NCBI GenBank assembly: GCA_012845835.1
Contig: JABAKD010000005.1
Location: 10,000,823-10,064,822, forward strand
Direction of reading: 5' to 3'
Origin: Undaria pinnatifida
Lineage: Eukaryota > Sar > Phaeophyceae > Laminariales > Alariaceae
Length of the DNA: 64,000 nucleotides
The stretch's first letter is position 1; each line of letters opens with the position of its first letter. The notes under the pieces were generated by a model. It did not search any database, was not told where the DNA came from, and saw only the letters and a program-made list of their open reading frames with translations. Shown piece by piece: positions 40,809-51,439 of this stretch. Position numbers and translations under genes: made by a program.

Positions 40809-41155
40809 TAAAATATCCAGCGCTGCCTCACGGTAGGCATCCCCACACTATTCCAACTTCTAAACAGTCGAAAAAAAAAAAAATCTCTTCGAAACTCGAT
40901 TAAAAACAAAGAGCCATAAATGAGCAAGACAGCCGTTCCCACACTTTTAAATATTCAACATAAAAAGTGCCGACAAAGAGTCAAAAGCACAAAATGTCTG
41001 TCCGAATATGATGCGTACGACGTGCACGTTTTTGCTTTGCGCGCATCATATCATCATAGGACACCTTGTTCGTAGACGAGTACAAGTGAACTTTACACCT
41101 TTTTCTTCTGCTCAAATCACAACAACAACACACCCATTCAGCAGCTCCTATCTAT

Positions 41156-41654
41156 GACACGTGCCACGAAAGAGGTATCACATTTCGTCGAAATGTTTTC
41201 TGAATGACGGGGCAAATGGCGTCGTCGACAGACCATGGGTTTCCGGGTCGTGGGTTCTAATCCCACATCCACCTAGAATAAACTGTTTCAGACTTTCCCC
41301 ATGTCGAACTTGAAAAATAGTCTCCCCGGTATCCCCAGGAAACGAAGCGGCTTGGACAATTGAAAGGTCCGCCCGTATACCCGGCCGACCTGCTATCCCG
41401 CTGTTTCAGGGGGGAAGAGTCTTACGAGGTTTAGTTTGGGTGAGCTACTGGTTATAACCTTTTGCAAGTGGTCAAACGGACTAACACCCCACTAATTACC
41501 TCAACACTAGGTTATAGAGCGAGGATCAGGCAAAAAAAAAATGGCCTATTATTTATTTTTTTCCCGACGATTTTGGGTTAATTAAGGAGGTTCCGTCGTT
41601 CAGAAAACATTTCACACGAAAAGTGCTACGTACGCCTCTCGTGTAGCACGTGTC
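41156..41654. mobile_element. TIR element M, long-arm version
   Basis: Left end gacacgtgccacgaaagagg, right end with gtgtagcacgtgtc. Inverted subterminal blocks catttcgtcgaaatgttttc and cagaaaacatttcacacg extend the arms to about 50-60 bp. The interior has a tRNA-like B box (tgggttctaatccca near 41263). There is no transposase. Confidence 0.65.
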
Positions 41655-41988
41655 GTGAACCATTTTTTTTTGGGGGGGGGAATTCCCAGCTCAAAAAGAT
41701 TGTGTTTTTTTTCTTCTTGTTTTTTTGTTTTTTTTTTGCAAACTTACAGAAGCGCAATCCGACGGAGAACAACAAAACCCGTGGCCCAGAGATTTCAAAA
41801 CTTTTTTTTTTTTTTTTTTTTTTTTCTCCGCATAAAACGAGAATTTGACATTCCATTCCCCGACGTTTTGGGGGGGGTTAAGGGAGGGGAGTGTACCGTC
41901 AATCCAGAAAATAGTATCTTTGGCCCCCCAAAAGTGCTTCCCCTCTAGTCTTGGCACGCGTCAAGGTTCAACCTGACTCGTTCTAACC

Positions 41989-42305
41989 GGTCGCCCCGTT
42001 GGCGTATCAGGTTATCCTCTAGCCTGGTATAGGTCAGTTTCGTGAGTTCGAATCCCCCCGAGTGCATACTCGTATAAATTCGTCAGGACTTTTTCTTGTG
42101 CACGAATTGACTTGCGGAAAGCGCGAGAGCGTGAGTTAGCAGTACTCGATGAAAAATCGACGAGCAGTGGAATTGCTGAACCCTATGCGCGATAAAAATT
42201 GAAGCAAGAACCGGGGGGGAGAAGGGACGACACCTGTAACCACGGCTTGTCCAGAAGCTGGAGAGTAGAAGTGTGAGGAGAAAAAGAAAAAGAAAAAAAA
42301 AAAAG
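41989..42305 (+). mobile_element. SINE-A, tRNA-derived SINE (full copy, plus strand)
   Basis: The tRNA-like head begins ggtcgccccgttggcgtatc. A-box-like tggcgtatcagg and B-box-like gagttcgaatcc are about 45 bp apart. The body continues to an A-rich tail (gaaaaagaaaaagaaaaa) at 42305. It gives the orientation of the family. Confidence 0.82.
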
Positions 42306-42329
42306 CAGAGACCTAGGTGCGCTATTAAA

Positions 42330-42693
42330 CGCGTGTTACGATAGAGGAGATGTGCACCGTTTTTTTTTTGCAGAGGTATTCCTCAATTCGGGAGCTAAAG
42401 ACCTCTCAAAAACTGATTTGGAAAACAAATTGTAAAAAAACTGTCATGATACCGGGATGAAAAAATCCCATGGGCTAGGTATACACCAAGAATCATGCAA
42501 AAGAAAAAAAAATGACGTATTATCCAACGATTTTGGGGTTAACGCCTTTATAACTGGAAACCGTTTTTTTGGGGGCAAAGTTACTTGAAGTTAGTATAGG
42601 GATGGGATTTTGGGGCTCTGAAGGGGTTAAGGAGCTCCGTCATTCAGAAATAATTTTCGCCAAAAAAAGGTATACCTCTATCGTAGCATGCGT
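42330..42693. mobile_element. TIR element M with a nested TTAA MITE
   Basis: Ends gcgtgttacgatagagg and cctctatcgtagcatgcgtc are inverted repeats. The interior shares aaaatcccatggg, aagaatcatgcaaaa and cgattttgggg with the copies at 47283 and 59902. A 92-bp MITE is inserted at a TTAA that is empty in the 47283 copy. Confidence 0.75.
42539..42630 (+). mobile_element. TTAA-type MITE, copy 3 (nested)
   Basis: TTAA at 42539-42542 and 42627-42630, with internal ends cgccttta and gaagggg. The interior (actggaaaccg, gttagtatagggatggg) matches the other copies. Nested in element M. Confidence 0.85.
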
Positions 42694-42747
42694 CATTTTT
42701 TTTCCCACGTAAGGCTCCTCAGTTGAAGATCTCTTTCCCCCCCCCCC

Positions 42748-42985
42748 CCCTTTTTTTTTCTTCATCCCATTTGTTATCCTCGCAATACTCTCGCCCGCCC
42801 TCCCAGCCCTCCCTCCCTCCCAACAGTAACCCTCCCTCCCAGCAGGAACAGTAGCGGGCCCTCCTTCCCTCCCGTCCCCAGTGCGTTGCGTGGGTTTCTT
42901 AATTTTTATCGCGAGTAAGAATCCAGCATTTTTCCCCCCCCCGTCGACTCGAGCGTCGAAGTGTGCTGCACCACCCTCTGACGCA
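42748..42985 (-). mobile_element. SINE-B fragment without head
   Basis: The reverse-orientation SINE-B tail and body (cttcatcccatttgttatcc, tttttatcgcgagtaagaat, ccgtcgactcgagcgtcgaa), with poly(C)/poly(T) and CCCTCC expansion inside. Confidence 0.6.
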
Positions 42986-43079
42986 AAAACTGACTTTCTT
43001 TGAGGGAGAAACAAAAGTTCTGCCCTCGGTGGACAACACCACCATGGCCTATATTATTAAAAAAAAAATGAGCAGTACA

Positions 43080-43165
43080 CTTCAGCTGTGAGATCGACCA
43101 AGAAATAAATTTTGATCAAAAATCAGCTTTGCAAGCTGCATGTGATACTTCGATCGCGCGTTTCA
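43080..43165 (-). repeat. Dispersed repeat R2
   Basis: The segment ttcagctgtgagatcgacca ... tttgcaagctgcatgtgata ... cgatcgcgcg also occurs, diverged, near 7.17, 26.5, 26.7 and 55.6 kb. It is related to R1 through the gcagcttgcaaa word. Confidence 0.5.
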
Positions 43166-44913
43166 CGGGGTGTATATACCCTCGTGGAAGGATACAGGTC
43201 GGCGACTCCCCAGCTAATGCCAGGGTCAACAGGACTAAGACATTCAGCCTTGTTCTGCGCACGGAAACTGTATAACCCGCATGAGGGGAACAAAAACAGA
43301 CATATGTAGAATTCAGTATGCATGAAACAATAAGCGTAGCAGCGTGAGTTAGCTTTTGCAGTAGGCTACTTGGGTCTACCGGGCTTGTACGCAAGTTCCT
43401 GTATACTCCCTCCCTGTATATATGTGGCAGGCCAGCGGAGGTCCAGCCCAGACCTGACGCTCGGGTTTTTTTGCTGTCGAGTCATGATGGAACATGCGGT
43501 GAACGTCGATAAGATCGCTAATTCTTCGAGGTGATCTCTCTTCTGCTCTTGATGTAGTGCAAAGGAAGGCACACTCGCACACCTGTATTGATAGATCGAA
43601 GACCAACGAGTGAGATATATGGCGTTCTGCATCCAGCGTCGGGCGGTGCACACTTGATCCTAAAGCTCTCCGAGCGTCCATCTCACACACTAGTAGGGAA
43701 TACGCAAACTAAAGCGTGGATCCAAAACGCCAGATCCCTGCACTCTCTACAGATAGATGGAAGCTCTACACATTATATATACAGTACACAACAGCCATTT
43801 TTGTTTTTTTGAACGAACGAACGAACGAACGAATTTCCGACGAATTTGGGGTCAAGGAGCCCGTCAAATTCAGAAAAAAAAAAAAAAAAATGCCAAAAAT
43901 GCTACCAGGTACCTTTCTTTTATCGGAGCACGCGTCACCCGACAAAGTCACCCGACAAATCAATCCCGAGGCTCAGGCCTAGGCCTAGAACACAGTCCTC
44001 ACATTCCATTTCCCTTTGGTCATCAAACCCTCCTACCTGTCGACACACATACATGCTAATAATGTAGAGGTAGTAGTTGCACCGTTTTTTTTTTTTTTTT
44101 TTCTGGACGACTACCCATCAAGTTAAGGTACGGCCCTGAAAAAAGCCGGGTGCTGATTACCTGATTTCGATGGGTACCTTGGCCGTTTTCGTATGATAGG
44201 ACATTGAGGAGCTCTTGCGCACCCCACAGCCCAAAACATAATTCGATTCAACGGAGAGGTAAATGGGATGTATCGTTCGGGGACTCGAGCTGGCCGTCCC
44301 TTCTTGTCCGCGGGATGAAGGCATCCTATTGGCTATTGTATACTCTCTTTTCTGTAGATTTTGCGGAGGCTCCTTGGTTGGGTTTGATGTTTGTTTTCCT
44401 TCTATAGGCAAAATATGTCAGGAGGTATGCATGCATGTCCTCTAAGGGAAAACGCGCGCGGTTGTTAAGATACGGCCTCGAAAGGCCTGTAGGTATCCGA
44501 ATTTGAGATCATTTGGATGGGTTTCGTATGATTAGGTTGGCGGTTTATATTCGGGGAAGTTAGGAATTAGATCGGAGGCACGCGCCTCCGATCTCAGAAG
44601 CTATCCCGGGCTCTGGTGGAAACGAATAAAGCTACATCTCTACGAAGGAACGAAAGTGAGTACTCTCCGAGGACCTACCCAATTGGCAGACCTGCAGGGG
44701 GCACTCTGTGTCCCCCACCTATTAATTTAACACGGTCATAAGGGTGGGTGTAGAGCCCAAGACTGATTTCGATCTAGAAAAAATGACAACGCGTGTAAGC
44801 AGCCCGGGAGAAAACTGAAGTATCTACCCTATGCCCTAGGCATGCAACAAAATGTCGCAAATCCCCCCCCCCCCCAAAACGAGAACTACTGACTTTCCGA
44901 CGGTTTTGGATTA
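43166..44913. other. No gene recognised; transposon debris
   Basis: It contains an element-M right-end fragment near 43835-43935 (cgaatttggggtcaaggag, then agcacgcgtc) and a poly(T) tract at 44085. A diverged element M seems to span about 44820-45115 around the MITE at 44914. Short ORFs are not supported. Confidence 0.4.
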
Positions 44914-45027
44914 TTAACGGTTTTACAACTGGAAACCCTTTTTTTTTTTTTTTTACAAATGCACTTACTTGTCAACTTAAGCTTAGTACGGGGAGGGATT
45001 TTTTGGGGCGCTATGAAAAGGGGTTAA
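44914..45027 (+). mobile_element. TTAA-type MITE, copy 4 (nested)
   Basis: TTAA at 44914-44917 and 45024-45027, interior aactggaaaccc and cttagtacggggagggat, with a poly(T) expansion in the middle. The flanks (gacggttttggatta and ggaggattcccacccgtcat) match the insertion site in element M at 42.5 kb, so it sits at the homologous position. Confidence 0.72.
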
Positions 45028-47282
45028 GGAGGATTCCCACCCGTCATGCTGCAGCAAAACAACAACAAAAAAAAAAGACCAAAAAAAGTGCCGTTTCTTA
45101 TCGTCGTACAATAACAGCACTTGCTCGCCTGTCATTGGGTAAACGGTGAAGGATTCCTCCGGCAAAATGATGGACTCATGCCACGGTTATACCGTAAAGG
45201 GGCTGCGGCACGTTTTTAGAGGCCAAACATTTGTGACCGGTTGAGCTCTCCTCGACTACTACACAGCAGGGAGAATCTATCGGCTTGAAGAGGATAATAA
45301 CTTTACGACTACATATATATCTTTTTTCGGGACCACCAGCGCATAGAACTTTTTTTGGCCGGGCTGTGCGCGAATAAGACCCAGAGAGTTCTTTGGCACC
45401 CCTACACCTGGCGTGGAATGATGACTGACTCCATGTCTCGGCAAATATTTTGGTGCACCGCTGACCTAGCATGGGGACCCACGATGCTACGTACACGGCA
45501 GGGAGATTTCTTTTGGGACCCATTTTTTCAGTGAGTGGCCAGCTCGGGTCACTCGCGTGAGTAGCTCCCCCTGTTCCGTTCAGGTGTTCCGTTTAGGTGT
45601 GAAGCTTTCATATTCCGTTTTTTTTTAAACTTGTAAAATCAAATCCGCAATGCAATGGCACGCTATATGCTACTACTGCGACAAAAGAATCGCGTGAATA
45701 GTTATTTTTCTTGTCCGCGAGATGCGGAATCACTCGTGCGACGTTCCTGCTCTTCTGATGATCTCTTGGTGATCACGTACGGCAACATACACCTCCTACA
45801 CGATATCTTACGTCTGGCAACGCTACGATCGTGACAGATCTTGCGCGGAGTCTTTCTTGGTACGGTAATATCTACTACTGTATCACACACAACAATCAAA
45901 CCGCATACGACAGCCTACCAGTATTATAGAGCATTCTACACAATACGTGTTACTTGGTGGAATGCCGTTCCGTTCCACACGTGGATCCTGAGCAATTAAG
46001 CCACTTGCGATACAGTGGACGTCAGGTACATACGACAATGTATACTTAGTGTCCTGCATACATACCCCTACTGACCTTGTACTAAAACATCTTATTGGTT
46101 ACGATTGGATCCCTCGAGGATTCCAACTCTTAAAAACACAATCTACGCGCACTCCGTGTTATTCAGTGGCGACAAACAACAACCAGATCTTGGAACAAAA
46201 GTCTCGATGTCTCTCATAATAGAACTGATTTTGGAGAAAAATAAACCCTGCTATTTATATAAAATTGCGGATGAAAAAGCCCATCCTGGCCTCGGTGCCC
46301 ACGACGAGCAATCACGCGAACAAGAAGAAAAAAAAAATCCGACGGTTTTGTGTTGTAGGCGCCCCGTCATTCGTGAATAACCATTCATTGTCGACGAAAA
46401 CTGCTGCATAAACCTCTATCGTACCCCCGCCGCCGCCGATGCTCGTTTTCGATGAAAATAGGCCCACCGTGGCGGCTACCCCGGAGCGGGGCGTTTCACT
46501 GTTTGTTGTTGTTAATAAAGATTTTCTTCACCTCCTAGAGACCTCGTAGGTTTGGTCACGTTTGAGGTTGCGATTTTTCGTTGTACCCACAAACAAACTA
46601 AGTAGTGTTGTTCACTTCCGGATTATAGAAACCTTGACTGAGGGGCTTCATTGCAAGTGTAAGGGGGGGGGCGGGGGGAGAAGAGCAGGCTAGGGACTGA
46701 TTCTACGATGATAGTCCTCCCCCCCCCCAAAAAAAAAAAAGCGATATTCTTTAACGACCGTTTCGCGGCTGCTCAATACGAGGAAAGATGCTATGAAAAT
46801 CGTGTTTTCATATATATTTTCTTGTTCGTAAATAATTGTCGAACAGTGGCGTCGGGATGGCAAGGAGCACCGTATTGTAGGAGACAAGGCCGGGAGCTGG
46901 TTTCAAAACCGGCCACTTCGATGAAGAAAAGTTGGGGGAGGGGGGGTACCGTAGAACAACTCGGAACAGACTTTCTTCACTGAGAGGATCACCAGGAAAG
47001 AAATGCACCGCTTCTTTTTACCGTACCATGTGCCGAGCACAAAAAATGGAGTGATCACACCAGAAAACAAAGTATAACTCATTAGCGCTGCCATCCATGA
47101 GCAAGAAAGTAGGCACAAGGCGCCGAAGTCCGTCTTACGAGCGGTTCTTGGAAAGGAGACATGCAGTTCACCCTTCATGCGACTCGCCGAACACCTCACG
47201 GTGCTTCGCGCTTGGTGCAAGCAATGTCTGCCTGGTTGGTGAGAACGCGACGTGCTCCGTCCCGGCATAGTAGGGATGCGAG
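45028..47282. other. No gene recognised
   Basis: It contains a partial element M near 46100-46425 (gacggttttgtg, gccccgtcattcgtgaa, acctctatcgtac). The remainder is unique AT-moderate sequence with only short frames, including 157 codons on the minus strand at 46903-47376 with no recognisable domain. Confidence 0.35.
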
Positions 47283-47554
47283 GACGCGTGCTACGGTACA
47301 TGTGCACCACGTTTTTTTCCGAGGTTCCTCGATGTGGGAGCTTAAGACGTCTCCCAAAACACTGGTTTGGAGACAAAAAAACCTACATACATACCGGATG
47401 AAAAAAAATCCCATGGCCTAGGTACACGACGAGAATCATGCAAAAAAAATGGCCCATTATTTATTTATTTTCCGACGATTTTGGGTTAAGGTGAGCCCCG
47501 TCATCCAGAAAAAAAATAGCCAAAGAAAGGTATACCTCTGTCGTTGCACGCGTC
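47283..47554. mobile_element. TIR element M with empty TTAA site
   Basis: Ends gacgcgtgctacgg and gtcgttgcacgcgtc. The interior is collinear with 42330-42693 but has an uninterrupted ttttgggttaaggtgagcc at 47480-47498, the empty site for the nested MITE. Confidence 0.75.
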
Positions 47555-47617
47555 CGGAGGGTCCATGCTCATACCACCATACAGCCATGCACAAACTGAG
47601 TACACCCCCCCCCCCTC

Positions 47618-47850
47618 CCTCCCTTTTTCTTGCTCATCCGTTCTATGATCTGCGCACTTTTCCTTTCTCCTTGTCTCCCTCCCTAGATAGACGTAAAGTC
47701 AGATCCGGTGGGTCACCAAGCAGGCTCTTCTGCCCCCTCTCCACAACCGGCACCTGCCTTCGTCTTTATCGCGAGAAGATTCCAGCTGTTTCTTCCTTCC
47801 CTCGTCGATTCGCATCGAATTGTCCCCTTACACCACGCACGAGTAACAGC
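47618..47850 (-). mobile_element. SINE-B fragment without head
   Basis: The reverse-orientation SINE-B tail and body (cttgctcatccgttctatg, tatcgcgagaagattccagc, cctcgtcgattcgcatcgaa). The copy stops before the tRNA-like head. Confidence 0.65.
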
Positions 47851-48270
47851 CGACCGCGTTCATCACAAAAAAAACACCATCATTTTCTTATTCGCCACCC
47901 AGAAAAAATGAGGAGCCTGAGAGTCAAATCTTGAAAAAAGACGGAAGAGAACCCGAAAGACTATAACCGACCAAATTATTATCATTAACGGTGTAACGCG
48001 TACCGCGAACAAAAACTGCTTGATGTGCACAAAAAGTCAGCCTCCCCAAAACCACCAGCTTGATTTCCGCCGCTCCCCGTATCTGTCCGACGACGACCAA
48101 CCCCCCCCCCCCAATCCCCCCCCGCCTATTATACAAGCACGGCCAACATCCCAATTGTATTGTTTTGACCATAGCGCCTTATCAACAAAAACCGTTCGAT
48201 GACCGCCCCGCTTCCCCGACCACCACCCGCCTACGCGCTAGACATCTTGTTATGGCTACTTAAGTAACAC

Positions 48271-48695
48271 TTCTGTTTCTCAGAAATTTCCGAGAAATTC
48301 CCACCACGGTACGTGCTTACACGCAAATACGTACCTGGTACCTGTTTCTCAGAAATTGCCTAGAAATTTCCCACCACGGTACGTGCTTACACGTGAATAC
48401 GTACCTGGTACATGTTTCTCAGAAATTTCCTAGGAATTTCCCACCACGGTACGTGCATACACGTAAATACGTACCTGGTACCTGTTTCTCAGAAATTTCC
48501 TAGAAATTTCCCACCACGGCACGTGCTTACACATAAATACGTACCTGGTACCTGTTTCTCAGAAATTTCCTAGAAATTTCCCACTACGGTATGTGCTTAC
48601 ACGCAAATACGTACCTGGTACCTTTTTCTCAGAAATTTCCCCTAGAAATTTCCCACTACGGTACGTGCTTACACGCAAATACGTACCTGGTACCA
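48271..48695 (+). repeat. 70-bp tandem repeat, about six units
   Basis: The landmark gtacctggta recurs at 48331, 48401, 48471, 48541 and 48611, exactly 70 bp apart, then at 48683. Each unit carries the palindrome-like gaaatttcctagaaatttcc and ccac.acggtacgtgcttac. Units are 90% or more alike by eye. Confidence 0.9.
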
Positions 48696-48904
48696 GGTGA
48701 ATGACAACTGGCACTGGCCTTGCAGTATGATAGCGTGATGGCCATACAAACATCGTCGCCGACACGAAAACTACATACCTGGTATATCAACACCCAAAAA
48801 CAAGAGGGGAGGGGAAGGGAGCGGGTCAAAAATCCGTCCCGAGCCATCCAGAGCGATCCCACCACAAGGAACAAAATACTATGCTATTACTATTAATAGG
48901 GGAC

Positions 48905-49645
48905 CGGCCTCTTGGGGCGCGTCAAAATCTCTTGCGGTCCCAATGTACAAATTTTAGTGTAGGGGGGGGGGGTCCGTCAGGGGGTCAAACCGCGGTCTCC
49001 TAGGTGTCAGGGCTTCTCTTGTCCCAAATACACTAGTTTTAGTGTAAGGGGGGGCGGTCAGTGAAGCGGTCAAACCTCGGTATTCTAGGCGTCAAGGCCT
49101 ATTTTGGCCCTGATATACTAGTTTTAGTGCAGGGGCGGTCAGTCAGGGGTCAAACCGCGGTCTCCTAGGCGTCAAGGCCTCGTCTGGCCTTATTGTACTG
49201 GCTTTAGTATAGAGGAAGATCAGTCAAGGCGTCAAACCGCGGCTTCCTAGCACATTTGACTGGCGATACGCCATATCTTCCCCTGCCCCCCCCCCTCTAC
49301 CACCCCCCCCCCCCTTTCCAAGCCAAGCCACAAAACGCCTCCGTATCGGAGGGCTATCCAAGATCCATGGAAAGCGATCCCCCCCCCCCCCTTCCTCCCC
49401 CGCCCGCTTCAAGCCCAACCCCTCTCCCCGCCTGTGGGGGACACAGATGATAGGAGACTTTTTGTGCGCGTCAAGGCCTCTTTTGGTCCTAATATACTAG
49501 TTTTAGTGCAGGTCGGCGGTCAGTCAAGAGGTCATGCCGCGGTCTCCTAGACGTCAAGGCCTCGTGTTGCCTTATTAAACCGGTTTTAGTATATAGGGCG
49601 GTCAGTCAGGCGGTCAAACCGCGGTCTCCTGGCATGGTTTGCTTG
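48905..49645 (+). repeat. ~80-bp repeat with ccgcggtctcctagg landmark
   Basis: About six degenerate units contain tagttttagtgtaggggg, cggtcagtcaaggggtcaaa, ccgcggtctcctagg and cgtcaaggcct. They are interrupted at 49255-49460 by a C-rich segment. A further single unit lies at 50355-50445. Confidence 0.8.
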
Positions 49646-50160
49646 GCGGTATACCGACCCCTGTGAAAGGACACAGGTGATAAATGTTTATGACATTGTG
49701 TACCACAGTACCCCATGGAACGATTTTTACCGCCGATCTTCTCGGCGACCCGCAGAGGGCAAACTACTAAGCGACGCGGCTATGGAAAAATATCTATTGA
49801 TACGAAATCTTCGGAAAAACCGCCACATTTTAGTTGTTTGTGTCCCCCTCAAATTGGAGAGGAAATCGGCTCTGAACTTCATATTTTGGGACCCCTTAGA
49901 AAACGCTATAAATATCGAAACCATCGCGTTGTTGCGTGGCCTTACCGAGCTTTCCAGCGTGCGTTTGCGCGGCAGAATGAACTGAATAGTATCATGCATC
50001 ACGCAACGCGCGTGTCGCACTAACTCCTTGGAGTGTTGCTGTTCTATTGAAACAGATTCCGACCGCCCCCGAAGCCAGCAGCGGGGGGGGGCTTCGCGTC
50101 GTGCGGGCGAGACGATCCTGCAATCGCTACTTATATTCACCAATTTTCAATTTTCCCATC
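49646..50160. other. Unique sequence with overlapping short ORFs, no gene call
   Basis: Two plus-strand frames of 102 codons each (49677-49985 and 49715-50023) and one minus-strand frame of 138 codons overlap. None shows a domain or convincing splice sites. Confidence 0.3.
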
Positions 50161-50251
50161 TTAAAACGCCTTTGCAATTGGAAACCCGTTGTGGGAGGAA
50201 AACTACTGGGAATTACTACAGGGAGGGGTTTCGGGCCTCTCAAGGGGTTAA
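50161..50251 (+). mobile_element. TTAA-type MITE, copy 5
   Basis: TTAA at 50161-50164 and 50248-50251, with aacgcctttgcaattggaaa at the left and ctctcaagggg at the right. Confidence 0.75.
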
Positions 50252-50474
50252 GCCGCAAAAGGGTTAACAAGGGGTGTCTTGTACAATACGCTGTCATACA
50301 ATGCGCTGTCATACCAGGTACCAGGTACACGGTACGAGACCGAGCTTTTTGTCAGTGTGACCAAGGCCTCCTGCGCCCCTAACATACTAGTTTTAGTGTA
50401 GGGGGCCGTCAGTCAAGGTTGTCAAACCGCGGTCTACAAGATGTTTTTCCCTTGCAGCTACGGCAGTACGAAGA

Positions 50475-50705
50475 GGTCTCTCTATAGTGCCGTTTGAGTA
50501 GTGCCGGTTGCCCGCTACAGTGCCTGTGAACTTGCGTGACACAGATCGGAACAACCAGTAGTGGCAGCATGCGGGGCAGTGCCGGTTGCCGATATAGTGC
50601 CGGTATTTCCCTCTATAGTGCACATCTCCGGCACTATAGAGGGACCACTATTGTGCAAAGTATTTCCGGCTTGCACATCTGCAGCACTATAGAGGGACGA
50701 CGGCT
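50475..50705 (+). mobile_element. GTGCCGG-family MITE with TIRs
   Basis: The left end tctctctatagtgccg and right end cggcactatagagggac (50629-50645) are inverted repeats enclosing the gccggttgcccgctacagtg block. A second gcactatagagggac end follows at 50682, suggesting a tandem or nested end. It lies just downstream of the dioxygenase stop codon. Confidence 0.65.
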
Positions 50706-50761
50706 ACCGTACAGGTTGCCTAGGGCTACACAAAAGGTTTTTGCAACAACAGCTATACATT

Positions 50762-50972
50762 TCAGTCGCCGCCGTGGCTCTCGCCCTCTGCAGCCTTCTG
50801 GTTGTGCTGCGACCCGGCGGAGAGGTGGAAATTAGTCGTGAGTCCGTACTGGACCAGAGGCACGCTGTACTGCTCCAGGACAACGCTGACACGATGCCGC
50901 CTCCGCCGCGGCCGTGGTTGTTGATGTTGTGGTTGCTGGTGTAGCTCCTGCTGCTGCTTCTGCTGCTTCTGC

Positions 50973-51011
<39 letters not shown>

Positions 51012-51439
51012 TCCTGCTGCTGCCGCTGCCGCTTCTGCTGTTGCTTCTGCTGCTGCTGATGTTGCTGTTGCTGTTGCTGTAGCTCCTGTTTCTCCTCCTC
51101 TCCCCCCCCCCCCTCCTGCTGCAATTGCAGCTGCCGCTGCCTCTCTTTGTCCAGAAGCGGAACAACAGCCACGCCCCCCCTCCCTCCCCCAACCCCCATT
51201 CCCTCTCCTGCCGGCAACCGATACCCCCCCACTCGATGGATAGTGTCGCCCCGAAACGACACCAGCATGTTCTCGACGGGCTCCACGCTGGCATCGGGCG
51301 GGAGTAGGCGGTCCATCGCCTGAGTGGACAGGAAGGAGAGAAGGTAGGGGAATACCGCGACCCGCGACCAGCTGTACCCGTACATCTCCAGCCTTCCTCC
51401 CGACATGCCCTCGGGTACCGATACGTACAGGACGTTCAC
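50762..51439 (-). CDS. Dioxygenase exon 4: distal His, poly-Gln insertion, 2OG-binding Arg
   Basis: The acceptor acgaaaacag on the minus strand is followed by GTGAACGTC (VNVLYVS). The exon encodes the core strands, His308, then about 110 residues rich in Gly, Gln and Glu (CAG/CAA repeats, plus-strand 50950-51125), then RRRRHRVSVVLEQY and a short tail to TGA at 50762. The Gln block could be a retained or alternatively spliced segment, but no donor/acceptor pair I tried keeps both His308 and Arg423 in frame. Confidence 0.68.

Noticed and set aside
41205..41285. tRNA-like B box (tgggttctaatccca)
   Set aside because: Lies inside a TIR element and no cloverleaf could be traced; not called as a tRNA gene.
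48301..48695. Regularly spaced repeats that could suggest a CRISPR array
   Set aside because: The 70-bp units are contiguous without unique spacers, in a eukaryotic context.
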